Notes: a model not told the origin generated them from the letters alone. A DNA stretch of 9,558 nt from an uncultured Lachnospiraceae bacterium (GCA_910577735.1 CAJTOO010000054.1:1-9558), one strand, 5' to 3'; shown: positions 1 to 5,339, counted from the stretch's first letter. Made by a program: numbers and translations.

Positions 1-12
1 TTTGAAAGGGCA

Positions 13-48
13 GTAGAATTTACTCCTGCACTGGAATTTACTTTTGCA
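13..48. repeat. two tandem 18-bp units, possible insertion-sequence end
   Basis: Two adjacent 18-bp units share the core GAATTTACTYYTGCA (16-30 and 34-48; the minus strand reads TGCARRAGTAAATTC). Short multiple repeats of this kind near a terminus are typical of IS21-family (istA/istB) elements, and the neighbouring reading frame ends only a few bases away, as expected if an insertion cut it. No transposase is inside the window, so the IS assignment is inference. Confidence 0.35.
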
Positions 49-49
49 A

Positions 50-599
50 TTAAGCCTTCGATTGACAAGTGCAAATATTTTTTACATAAAACTGGAAAGG
101 ATCTTTATACTCCTCCGAAAAATCGTCCGGGATATCACCGTACTTTATAAGCTCCATCATTATTTCAGGTATTTTCCCCACAAGTTCTACGGGGCAATTA
201 AATTTTAATTCGGAAACCTGGCGAGATTTTATCTGCTTCCTTATTGAAAATTCTCTCAATTTCTTCTAAATAGCCTGCATCCGCTGCTATGATATAACTT
301 TTTTCCCCGGTAAGAATTTTGGGATTGATCACAGCCTTAATACTGCATGACACAGCTTTCCCATTAGTAATAAATCCTTTGTTGCTGAACCTTATCCTCC
401 AAATAATCCCCTTATGTCGGTTGAGGTACTTTATCTCAATATGCCTTCCCATAGGGTCTATTTTGTACTTTTTCTGTTCTATGTATATTTCTCCTGTACG
501 ATCCCTGTATTTTTTAAAATCATTAAGCAACATATCTGCTTCTGCCTGTGTTAAGCCCATGGATATTGCAAGCGTATGATAGCCCATCGAAGAAAACAT
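50..599 (-). pseudogene. frameshifted, truncated remnant, possibly a gene II/X-like phage/plasmid replication initiator
   Basis: The best start is the ATG at 599 (MFSSMGYHTLAISMG), preceded by a GAGGTG ribosome binding site; an upstream in-frame ATG at 617 has none. The first frame runs to a stop at 198. A second frame, offset by one base, continues from about 259 to a stop at 50, and the peptides join sensibly (FNKEADK then SRQVSELKFN, later IPEIMMELIKYGDIP), so one gene has probably taken an indel near 215-235. From memory, the INPKIL, ADAGYLEEIERIFN and MMELIKYGDIP stretches resemble the N-terminal region of gene II/X-like replication proteins of Firmicutes plasmids and phages. That resemblance is unverified. 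The C-terminal half such proteins need is absent, and the frame ends at the tandem repeat of 13-48. A possible promoter lies upstream (TTGCTC at 715-710, TATAAT at 693-688, spacer 16). It could instead be an unrelated hypothetical protein. Confidence 0.45.
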
Positions 600-753
600 T
601 ATAGCACCTCGTTTCATTTTATTAATCCATTTTGGTAGCTTAACAAAAAGTTATCCTATATAAGATATTATAGATGAAAAGCAGAACATTATATTGTTAT
701 TTTTCAATTGAGCAATACAAACATATCCCCAAACAAATAATTGCAAAATTTAC

Positions 754-793
754 AAAAAAAGAAGAACAGAATTGCTCTGCTCTCCATTCTTCT
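754..793 (-). terminator. intrinsic terminator after the PIN/partner gene pair
   Basis: On the minus strand AGAAGAA (793-787) pairs with TTCTTCT (766-760), and part of the intervening 20 bases can also pair. An uninterrupted T-run (759-754) follows directly. It lies about 70 bases past the stop codon at 862 and faces the right way to end leftward transcription of the two-gene unit. Confidence 0.6.
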
Positions 794-861
794 AACCTTA
801 ATCTGGAAATTATTATTCCAATGCTTTTATAGCGTTACAATCCTACACTTGTCTTGTATGA

Positions 862-1068
862 TTAGTGATCATCCACATTCTTTAACAGCATATCTATCTC
901 ATCAAGACTCATATCCGGCTGTTCCTGTTTTTCCTTCGTATAATCCCCGTATCCCATATCATACTGCTGCATAAACTTCACCATCCCAACAGGCCCCAAT
1001 GCCTCCTGCAATGCTTTCATTCCTGCATTTCTTACATCTATCGGACTGCTTAAATTAACATCTACCAT
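862..1068 (-). CDS. small acidic protein paired with the PIN-domain gene (putative antitoxin)
   Basis: This 68-residue protein begins MVDVNLSSPIDVRNAG and has no recognisable DNA-binding fold. It has a conserved-looking centre (ALGPVGMVKFMQQYDMGYGDYT) and an acidic C-terminus (SLDEIDMLL...DDH). Its ATG follows the PIN gene's TGA stop with no gap, and its GGGAGGTGAT ribosome binding site lies inside the end of that gene, so translation is probably coupled. From memory, proteins of this type sit beside PIN-domain genes in Lachnospiraceae, which suggests an antitoxin or accessory partner. Against that, it is encoded after the putative toxin, whereas VapB-type antitoxins usually come first. The existence of the gene is well supported; its role is inference. 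Confidence 0.65.
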   Translation of the reverse strand: MVDVNLSSPIDVRNAGMKALQEALGPVGMVKFMQQYDMGYGDYTKEKQEQPDMSLDEIDMLLKNVDDH

Positions 1069-1505
1069 TCAGATCACCTCCCATGCAAATCTAAGCGGGT
1101 TTACTACCCTTGTTCCCAATTCCAGTTTCTCTGCCATTTTTTCAAGTTTATCATCAGTAGTAAGAAATACATCTGCATTAACCTCTTCCGCAGATGCAAT
1201 GTGCAGACTGTCAAATGCCCGTATCTTTGAGACTGACATGATTTCTGCAGACCGTTTTTTGATCTTTTTTGTATATGGTATATGCACATCCACCACCCGA
1301 TACAAATCAAATACCTTCTGTTTCTTATTTTCATCCTGCATACGGTTCATTTCAAGTTCCAGTATTTCACTCCCGGCAATAACCACCTGTTTCATCTGCC
1401 CCATTTTTAGGACTGCAAAATAACTTCACTTTCCAAGTGAATACGCTCCTGTGTCTGGTCATCAAATGGTCTGTTATAGCAGCAATTATCCAGATAAATT
1501 ATCAT
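1069..1505 (-). pseudogene. PIN-domain ribonuclease (VapC-like toxin), split by a -1 frameshift
   Basis: The true start is the ATG at 1505, giving MIIYLDNCCYNRPFDDQ and then 15 further residues to a TAA at 1409-1407. The remainder (111 residues from the ATG at 1404) is one frame away. Reading one C twice at 1410 (TCC to CTA) restores a continuous protein of about 145 residues, a normal PIN length. Four-acid PIN features are visible only when the parts are joined: Asp6 (YLDNC) in the first part, then GSEILELEM, the RAFDSLHIASA Asp and the LTTDDKL Asp in the second. PIN proteins are metal-dependent RNases, often toxins of toxin-antitoxin pairs. The downstream frame alone lacks the first catalytic Asp and is presumably inactive. 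The break is consistent with loss of one C from a CCC run; a sequencing error cannot be excluded. Confidence 0.75.
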
Positions 1506-1517
1506 CTACGGCATCTA

Positions 1518-1565
1518 CCTCCATCTCTCTTTTTACATTGTACTTTATTTCATATATTTATTCAA
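1518..1565 (-). promoter_or_regulatory. sigma-A promoter and ribosome binding site of the PIN gene
   Basis: On the minus strand TTGAAT (1565-1560) and TACAAT (1542-1537) are separated by exactly 17 bases, each one or two mismatches from consensus. Transcription should start near 1530. A GGAGG ribosome binding site (1522-1518) lies 12 bases before the ATG at 1505. The intact promoter suggests the PIN locus was functional until recently. Confidence 0.6.
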
Positions 1566-1735
1566 TCACTCTTATTTTTAACATGTGTCAGATTTTCATT
1601 TTATATAATATCTATATATTTGCAGTGGTATCAGGTGGTATAGTGACATCCATACTACCCATGCTATTGCTTATGTGCTAATATAGAATTCATATGATTA
1701 GCTCCTATTAGGAAAACACACTGTCAAAGGGGTAT

Positions 1736-1757
1736 GTAGCGGGGGTTAGCCCGCTAC
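1736..1757. other. 8-bp hairpin over the recombinase stop codon
   Basis: GTAGCGGG (1736-1743) and CCCGCTAC (1750-1757) form a perfect 8-bp stem around a 6-base loop that contains the recombinase TAA. There is no T-run on the minus-strand exit side, so it is at best a weak terminator. Large serine recombinase genes often lie next to an element end, so this inverted repeat and the AT-rich sequence to its left mark a plausible boundary of the integrated element. Leftward of it, 1566-1735 holds no gene that can be supported. Confidence 0.4.
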
Positions 1758-2729
1758 TGCGGGTTTTGTGGTGTTGATTTCAATGTATTCTGCTATGCGT
1801 CTAAATTCATCCGCAAACTTAAATCTCACACTAATGTTTCCATTCTCATAAACCTTGATATGGTCGATCAGCTCAACGAGAAGTTCCCGGGAGAGCTGGT
1901 CGATATTTTGATGTTTTGTAAAGGCCACCAATGCGGGATGCTCACTCTTTACACCGTTTGCCAGTTCCGCCCGTTCAGCGTTCAGCCGGGCCAGCACATC
2001 CGTAAGAGCGATGGTCTGTCGTTCATAATCGGCTTTCATATCCCGGTAGTCCTGCTGGGTAATTTCCCCGTCTTTCCAGTCTTGATAAAGGGACTGCTTG
2101 TAGCGGCTGATTTTTGCCAGTTCCCGCTCCTTTGAAGCAATCAATTCTTCCAAACGGATGGACTGGCTCTTTTTGACCGGGGCGGTGTTAATGCGGGCAA
2201 TCATTTCCGAGTATGAAACAGCCAAATGGACTTGCTGTTGTACCGCAAAGAGAACAGCGGCCTCCAGACGATTATGCTTGATTGAGTGCATTGTGCAGGC
2301 TGTCCGGGAGCGGTTCTTGTAGGTGGAGCAGGCATAGTACACATTATTGTTGTTGCCTACGCTCCGTGTAATCGCCCGCCCGCAGTCAGCACATTTCAGA
2401 AAACCGCTGAACAGGTGGACTTCCCGGCCTTTTGGAGATGTACGGGTATCACGCTGTAAAAGGGCCTGTACCTTATCAAAGGTTTCATAATCAATGATTG
2501 GCTCATGCGTACCAGCTACTTCCACCCATTCTTCACGGGGGACGCTTTCAACCTCGTGTACCTTATAGCTTTTTACCCGACTGCGGCCCTGCGCCAAATC
2601 CCCGGTATAGGTGGGGTTCGTAAGAATGGAGTGGATCATGCGGGCTCCCCACATAGGATCGTCATATCCTCTTGTTGAAACGGGTATGCCCTTTTGCAAT
2701 TTATAAGCCGAGGGGCTGGGTATGCCGTG
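1746..2729 (-). pseudogene. large serine recombinase, C-terminal portion after an in-frame stop
   Basis: This continues the recombinase in the same reading frame after a TAA at 2732-2730. It begins HGIPSPSAYK and runs to the natural stop at 1746, giving a 559-codon gene overall. It contains the rest of the recombinase (PF07508-type) domain (MIHSILTNPTYTGDLAQG), a zinc-ribbon with Cys345, Cys348, Cys366 and Cys377 in full-gene numbering (CADCG...YYACS...TAC), a long charged coiled-coil (RLEELIASKERELAKI onward), and a C-terminal DUF4368-like segment (LVELIDHIKVYENGNISVRF). In TnpX/TndX enzymes these parts bind the attachment sites and control synapsis and direction. The first alternative start is TTG at 2699, which has no clear ribosome binding site. 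Unless TAA is read through, this part is probably not made and the enzyme lacks specific DNA binding. Confidence 0.85.
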
Positions 2730-3425
2730 TTAATTCAGATACAAAGCGATGGCCCGTTTCGATGTCCCTTTTAGGAACAAAGAGAAAATAAGTTTGACGA
2801 TTTCGGCGGCATCGGGATCGATGATCAACTGGTGCTTGTCCTTTGGGTGTTTTACATATCCATAAGGAGCAAATGCGCCGATGTACTGCCCGTTGCGCCG
2901 CTTGTAGTCAAATACCTGGCGGATCTTCTTTGAGGTCTGGTAGCAGTATTGATCGTTCATCACATTTGTAATCGGGACGATAATACTGGAAACGCTGTCT
3001 GGGTTGAGATAGCTGTCCACATTTTCAGCAAGACTGATAAAGCGGACACCCATCTGAACAAACAGGTTATCAATCAAACTTCCCGCATCGCTGTAATTTC
3101 TTGCAAAACGGGAAAGGTCTTTTACTACCACGCAGTTTATTTTCCCGCTCATTACATCGGAAAGAAGTCGCTGGAAATTCTCCCGGTTGGCATCCGTTCC
3201 CGTGTGCCCATCGTCTACATATTCGGAAACACTTTCAAATTCTCCGATATGCTTCTGGTAAAAGTCATTGAGCAGATCACGCTGGTTGATGACGCTGTTG
3301 CTGTCGTCCTTTCCCTTTTTCAAGTCCTCCTTGGAAAGCCGGATGTATTCGCCCAACCGCCAGCGGCGGACGGTATAAGAGGGAGAGAAACTCTGTTGCA
3401 ATCCTCTGTTTTTTGTTCGTGCCAT
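2730..3425 (-). pseudogene. large serine recombinase (TnpX/TndX-like), N-terminal catalytic portion ending at a premature stop
   Basis: The ATG at 3425 has a strong AAGGAGG site a few bases upstream. The 231-residue product carries the serine-recombinase catalytic domain: nucleophile Ser31 in YIRLSKEDL, the YVDDGHTGTD motif (69-78), and KDLSRFARN (102-110) with the active-site arginines. The start of the recombinase domain follows (APYGYVKHP; DPDAAEIVKLIFSLFL). These enzymes excise and integrate conjugative or mobilisable elements by cutting both strands at a 2-base core. The frame ends at TAA in YLN-stop-HGIPSP, where relatives normally have a sense codon; one base change from CAA, GAA or AAA would explain it. 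The catalytic domain is intact, but its DNA-binding half lies beyond the stop. It has its own promoter and is preceded by one copy of the three-copy dyad element. Confidence 0.9.
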
Positions 3426-3456
3426 TGTTCCTCCTTCCCTATCACATTACATCTAT

Positions 3457-3485
3457 ATTATACCTCTGCCCGGGCGGGACAACAA
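3457..3485 (-). promoter_or_regulatory. promoter of the serine recombinase gene
   Basis: A perfect TATAAT (3462-3457, minus strand) lies 17 bases from TTGTTG (3485-3480), a weak -35 matching only the first three consensus positions. The start codon is about 32 bases downstream of the -10. The first dyad element ends 15 bases upstream of the -35, where an activator often binds, and the poor -35 fits an activator-dependent promoter. Confidence 0.55.
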
Positions 3486-3497
3486 GGATGCCTCCGC

Positions 3498-3520
3498 CTC
3501 GGGACACTTTGTCTCGAAGT
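3498..3520. promoter_or_regulatory. dyad element copy 1 (upstream of the recombinase)
   Basis: The plus strand reads GGGACA-CTT-TGTCTCGAAGT at 3501-3520, with a preceding C giving CGRGACA-N3-TGTCYCG symmetry (two 7-bp arms, 3-base centre). Copies 2 and 3 match it everywhere except the three central bases. On the minus strand it follows the TTTTT of a terminator directly and ends 75 bases before the recombinase ATG. Confidence 0.6.
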
Positions 3521-3551
3521 AAAAACGGGCCATAACCGCAGTTACAGCCCG
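3521..3551 (-). terminator. intrinsic terminator of the DUF6870-like gene
   Basis: In minus-strand RNA, 3551-3541 pairs with 3536-3526 as an 11-bp stem with two G-U pairs and a 4-base loop. TTTTT (3525-3521) follows. The stem overlaps the stop codon of the upstream gene (3544-3542). It should end that transcript before the recombinase promoter, making the recombinase a separate unit. Confidence 0.65.
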
Positions 3552-3808
3552 CTTTTTTGCCGGAGCAGGAAGTCCGTTAGTATGTCCTGCAAGGACGGCC
3601 CGCTTTCCGCAAATTCAATTTTTACACCGATCCCACCGATGCAAAAGCAGTATGGATTTTCTACCGCCTGCAAAAACAGAGCGATCCGCTCCTCCTGGGG
3701 GAGAGAGGTGTCAAAGGCCATGCCACTCACATCCGGCAGGGACTCGGGAGCCACTGCGCCGATGTCAACGCTTTTCATTTGTTCCAGTTCCTTTGCCGTT
3801 AATCTCAC
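3542..3808 (-). CDS. DUF6870-like small element protein
   Basis: This 88-residue protein starts at GTG 3808 (MRLTAKELEQMKSVDIG) behind an AAGGAG site. Its middle (DTSLPQEERIALFLQAVENPYC) and end (VKIEFAESGPSLQDILTDFLL) match, from memory, the DUF6870 family found on integrative elements of gut Firmicutes. The function is unknown, and no catalytic or DNA-binding motif is visible. The GTG overlaps the TGA of an open frame running through the leader (GTGA). Dyad copy 2 and a 15-bp hairpin lie in its leader, and a terminator overlaps its stop, so it is probably made from its own short transcript. The family assignment is moderately sure; the gene call is good. Confidence 0.65.
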   Translation of the reverse strand: MRLTAKELEQMKSVDIGAVAPESLPDVSGMAFDTSLPQEERIALFLQAVENPYCFCIGGIGVKIEFAESGPSLQDILTDFLLRQKSGL

Positions 3809-3863
3809 GGTAAAATCTCCTTATCAAAAATAGGATACGCCTCCCGCATATCGTGGGGAAACG

Positions 3864-3898
3864 CAAGAGGGCAACACCCAAACGATGCTACCCTCTTG
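3864..3898 (-). promoter_or_regulatory. stem-loop in the leader of the DUF6870-like gene
   Basis: CAAGAGGG (minus 3898-3891) pairs with CCCTCTTG (3871-3864), and the stem extends inward to 15 bp in minus-strand RNA if three G-U pairs are allowed (the equivalent plus-strand pairs would be A-C mismatches). The loop is five bases. This bias indicates a structure selected in the leftward transcript, between dyad copy 2 and the GTG start. No T-run follows it. Confidence 0.45.
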
Positions 3899-3910
3899 TC
3901 TTGCTCCACA

Positions 3911-3932
3911 TTGGGACACAATGTCTCGAAGT
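3911..3932. promoter_or_regulatory. dyad element copy 2 (upstream of the DUF6870-like gene)
   Basis: The plus strand reads GGGACA-CAA-TGTCTCGAAGT at 3913-3932. On the minus strand the element begins at the final A of the TGA stop of the 67-residue gene and follows a weak GC-poor hairpin with TTTT. Its distal edge is 104 bases before the start at 3808. The outer pairs differ from copies 1 and 3 (TT instead of TC before GGGACA), so the constant part is the 17 fixed bases. Confidence 0.6.
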
Positions 3933-4135
3933 CAGAAAAGGCTTTTTTGATAGTGGGCTTCGGCCTCCTCCAGAGAAACGAAGTCAAATAGCTCATGGAG
4001 CTCGGCCATCATACGGCGGATGTCATCGCCAGCAAAGCCGCAGTTTTCCATCGCCATAATCACATAACCACGGCAGGCTCCGTTGCTCCACGGCTGGGAT
4101 AACAGGGCCGCCAATTCTGCGGGATCATAGTTCAT
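3932..4135 (-). CDS. small hypothetical element-associated protein (67 residues)
   Basis: It starts at ATG 4135 (MNYDPAELAALLSQPW) with a modest GAGG site about nine bases upstream. The sequence is acidic, mostly helical in appearance (IRRMMAELHELFDFVSLEEAEAHY), with no signal peptide, membrane segment or metal-binding pattern. I recognise it only as the type of short protein encoded between the sigma-like gene and the recombinase in Firmicutes integrative elements; no function can be assigned. It follows a 346-base structured gene-free stretch, and its stop codon abuts dyad copy 2. Confidence 0.6.
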   Translation of the reverse strand: MNYDPAELAALLSQPWSNGACRGYVIMAMENCGFAGDDIRRMMAELHELFDFVSLEEAEAHYQKSLF

Positions 4136-4481
4136 AGACTGTACCTCGCTTTCCTAAAATTAAGGGATCGCCGCCCACATTTTCTTGACCTGTCCAAAGA
4201 CAACAACTCTCGGAACGGCGATCCCGCACAGATTAGAGGGCGGCCCGGAGGGACAGGCGGCCAGCCTGTCCTATGCCGGATCGTGGCCGTGGGTTGGCCC
4301 GGCCCAGTTGCGGTGTTGGTGTTGTTCGCTCGTTCTTCCGAAGAAAAAGTCACAGCGCACCCACCGACCGGCTCCCCGGACTATGCCCGGGGCCGCCGCT
4401 GTTTATCTGCGGAAAGAAGAATATCTCCTTTCATAAACCGAGACATTTTTTCATCATTTCCAAGTGGGGAAAATGAAAAAA
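4136..4481. other. gene-free, GC-rich structured stretch
   Basis: There is no convincing gene here; a 73-codon frame (4353-4132, minus) is proline/arginine-rich and runs through the repeats. It holds a 10-bp inverted repeat GGGATCGCCG/CGGCGATCCC (4164-4173 and 4216-4225, 42 bases apart), an 8-bp hairpin GGACAGGC/GCCTGTCC (4251-4258 and 4264-4271, loop 5), and a 6-bp hairpin CCCCGG/CCGGGG (4374-4379 and 4387-4392, loop 7). An AAAGGAG motif near 4430 on the minus strand has no start codon suitably placed. It may be a structured leader for the 67-residue gene, a small RNA, or a processing or transfer site. Nothing settles which. Confidence 0.5.
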
Positions 4482-4892
4482 TCAAAAAGTTTTTTTCATG
4501 CGCTCAAGCCCACGCTTGATCGACTGGCGGACAGACTCCTCATGTACGCCCTCGGCCTCGGCAATTTCCTTGATGCTCTTTCCGAGAATGATGTGGGCAT
4601 CAATCCTGCGGCCCTGGATCTCCGGCAAAGAGTTGAGTGCGTTCCACAGACGGATAAACAGCTCCATGCGCTCCAGAAGCTCCTGGGGCGTTGGCTCGTG
4701 CAGGCAGGCGGAATATTCGATCCCGTCATCGCAGTCCAGAGAATACTGCGCCTTATGCCGGGAGAGCCGCCGCTGGTAGGCCATTTCGTGCCGGGCATCG
4801 GCCACAAATACTTCGGCTATCTCGTCAGAAACCTCGATAAACTGATCCTGTGTGTACCAATAATAAAAATCCTTCAGATTGATTGTAGTCAT
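4482..4892 (-). CDS. small sigma-70 region-4-like regulator of the mobile element
   Basis: The chosen start is ATG 4892 (MTTINLKDFYYWYTQDQF), seven bases after GGAGG; a longer frame to 5042 runs through a terminator and dyad copy 3 and lacks a ribosome binding site. The 136-residue protein has an N-terminal acidic segment (EVSDEIAEVF), a linker (AQYSLDCDDGIEYSACLHE), a helix with ELLERMELFIRLWNAL, and a C-terminal helix-turn-helix (IKEIAEAEGVHEESVRQSIKRGLERM, about 107-132) like sigma-70 region 4. Region 2, which opens the promoter, is not obvious. Similar short sigma-like proteins are common in Tn916/Tn1549-type elements and probably control transfer or excision genes. It could act as a HTH repressor instead. 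Its leader has a hairpin touching the ribosome binding site. Confidence 0.75.
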   Translation of the reverse strand: MTTINLKDFYYWYTQDQFIEVSDEIAEVFVADARHEMAYQRRLSRHKAQYSLDCDDGIEYSACLHEPTPQELLERMELFIRLWNALNSLPEIQGRRIDAHIILGKSIKEIAEAEGVHEESVRQSIKRGLERMKKTF

Positions 4893-4902
4893 AAATAAAC
4901 CT

Positions 4903-4938
4903 CCGTTTCGGTGTTGGGTGGATGAGTGACCGAAACGG
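4903..4938 (-). promoter_or_regulatory. 10-bp leader hairpin overlapping the ribosome binding site of the sigma-like gene
   Basis: On the minus strand CCGTTTCGGT (4938-4929) and ACCGAAACGG (4912-4903) form a perfect 10-bp stem with a 16-base loop. The last two G of the stem are the first two of the GGAGG site (4904-4900), so folding could restrict ribosome access. A GC-rich region further upstream (4939-4980) can also pair with itself. Confidence 0.5.
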
Positions 4939-4978
4939 GGCTCGGCGGAGAGCGGCATCCCGGGGAGCCGCCCCGCAC

Positions 4979-5001
4979 CTCGGGACAATTTGTCTCGAAG
5001 T
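4979..5001. promoter_or_regulatory. dyad element copy 3 (upstream of the sigma-like gene)
   Basis: The plus strand reads GGGACA-ATT-TGTCTCGAAGT at 4982-5001, with CTC before it exactly as in copy 1. It follows the T-run of a terminator on the minus strand and ends 89 bases before the ATG at 4892. No good -10 hexamer is visible between it and the start codon. Confidence 0.6.
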
Positions 5002-5003
5002 AC

Positions 5004-5040
5004 AAAAAAGCGCCTGGGCGACACAAAGCCACACAGACGC
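5004..5040 (-). terminator. intrinsic terminator upstream of the sigma-like gene
   Basis: In minus-strand RNA GCGTCTGTG (5040-5032) and the bases after it pair with 5022-5010 (ending CAGGCGC), giving a 13-position stem with one mismatch and three G-U pairs. TTTTTT (5009-5004) follows. No gene precedes it in the window on this strand, so it may be the surviving end of a deleted gene. Confidence 0.6.
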
Positions 5041-5149
5041 ATGAAGTTATATATTCATTTATGTACCGTCTAATTTCATATCCATAACCAGACTGCCCCG
5101 GAGGGGGAGCTACGCTTTTTTTAGTTGGTGCAGATTATGGGTATTGTGA

Positions 5150-5197
5150 AAAAAGGCAAAAATAGACACGGCGGCAATCCTCCTATATGCCGCCGTG
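5150..5197 (-). terminator. intrinsic terminator (hairpin 1 of 3) after the resistance operon
   Basis: CACGGCGGCA (5167-5176) and TGCCGCCGTG (5188-5197) form a perfect 10-bp stem with an 11-base loop. On the minus strand it is followed by TCTATTTTTG and then TTTTTTC, a good U-rich exit. The loop contains AGGAGG on the minus strand. Confidence 0.65.
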
Positions 5198-5238
5198 GAT
5201 TTACACGGTGTTAGGTCGTCGTTGATTTAGGATAGACG

Positions 5239-5275
5239 AAAAGGAACGGCGGCTCTGAAAATCAAAGCCGCCGTT
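5239..5275 (-). terminator. GC-rich hairpin 2 of 3, probable second terminator
   Basis: AACGGCGGCT (5245-5254) and AGCCGCCGTT (5266-5275) form a perfect 10-bp stem with an 11-base loop. On the minus strand CCTTTTC follows, a moderate U-tract. The arms share CGGCGGC with hairpin 1. Confidence 0.5.
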
Positions 5276-5297
5276 TCATAGGCGCGTGAAAATGTGT

Positions 5298-5339
5298 CTG
5301 CTGTACGACGGCTTTTTTTCTTTTGCCGTCGTGCGGCAG
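5298..5339. other. 15-bp hairpin 3 of 3 with a pyrimidine loop
   Basis: ACGACGGC (5305-5312) and GCCGTCGT (5325-5332) form an 8-bp core. In plus-strand RNA the stem extends outward to 15 bp (5298-5312 with 5325-5339) using two U-G pairs, which would be mismatches on the minus strand. The 12-base loop is all pyrimidine (TTTTTTTCTTTT). No T-run follows on either strand, so it is not a classical terminator. It is about 35 bases past the stop of the YxeA-like gene. Confidence 0.45.

Noticed and set aside
1403..1413. Programmed frameshift signal in the PIN gene
   Set aside because: There is no slippery heptamer in the right phase at TCC-TAA and no downstream stem; a one-base deletion is simpler.
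1628..1678. 16-codon peptide MGSMDVTIPPDTTANI upstream of the PIN promoter
   Set aside because: No ribosome binding site and far too short to judge; likely chance.
2949..3833. 294-codon open frame on the plus strand
   Set aside because: It is antisense to the recombinase and DUF6870-like gene, has no ribosome binding site, and its protein shows no domain; the opposite strand carries clear serine-recombinase motifs.
4132..4353. 73-codon minus-strand frame before the 67-residue gene
   Set aside because: Proline- and arginine-rich peptide through strong inverted repeats, GTG start without a ribosome site; treated as non-coding structured DNA.
4438..4450. Possible fourth dyad element (CGAGACA on the plus strand)
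   Set aside because: Only one arm is present; the second arm and the GAAGT/ACTTC flank are missing, so it is a half-site at most.
4893..5042. N-terminal extension of the sigma-like protein to 186 residues
   Set aside because: The extension would read through a terminator stem and dyad copy 3 and has no ribosome binding site; ATG 4892 has GGAGG at good spacing.
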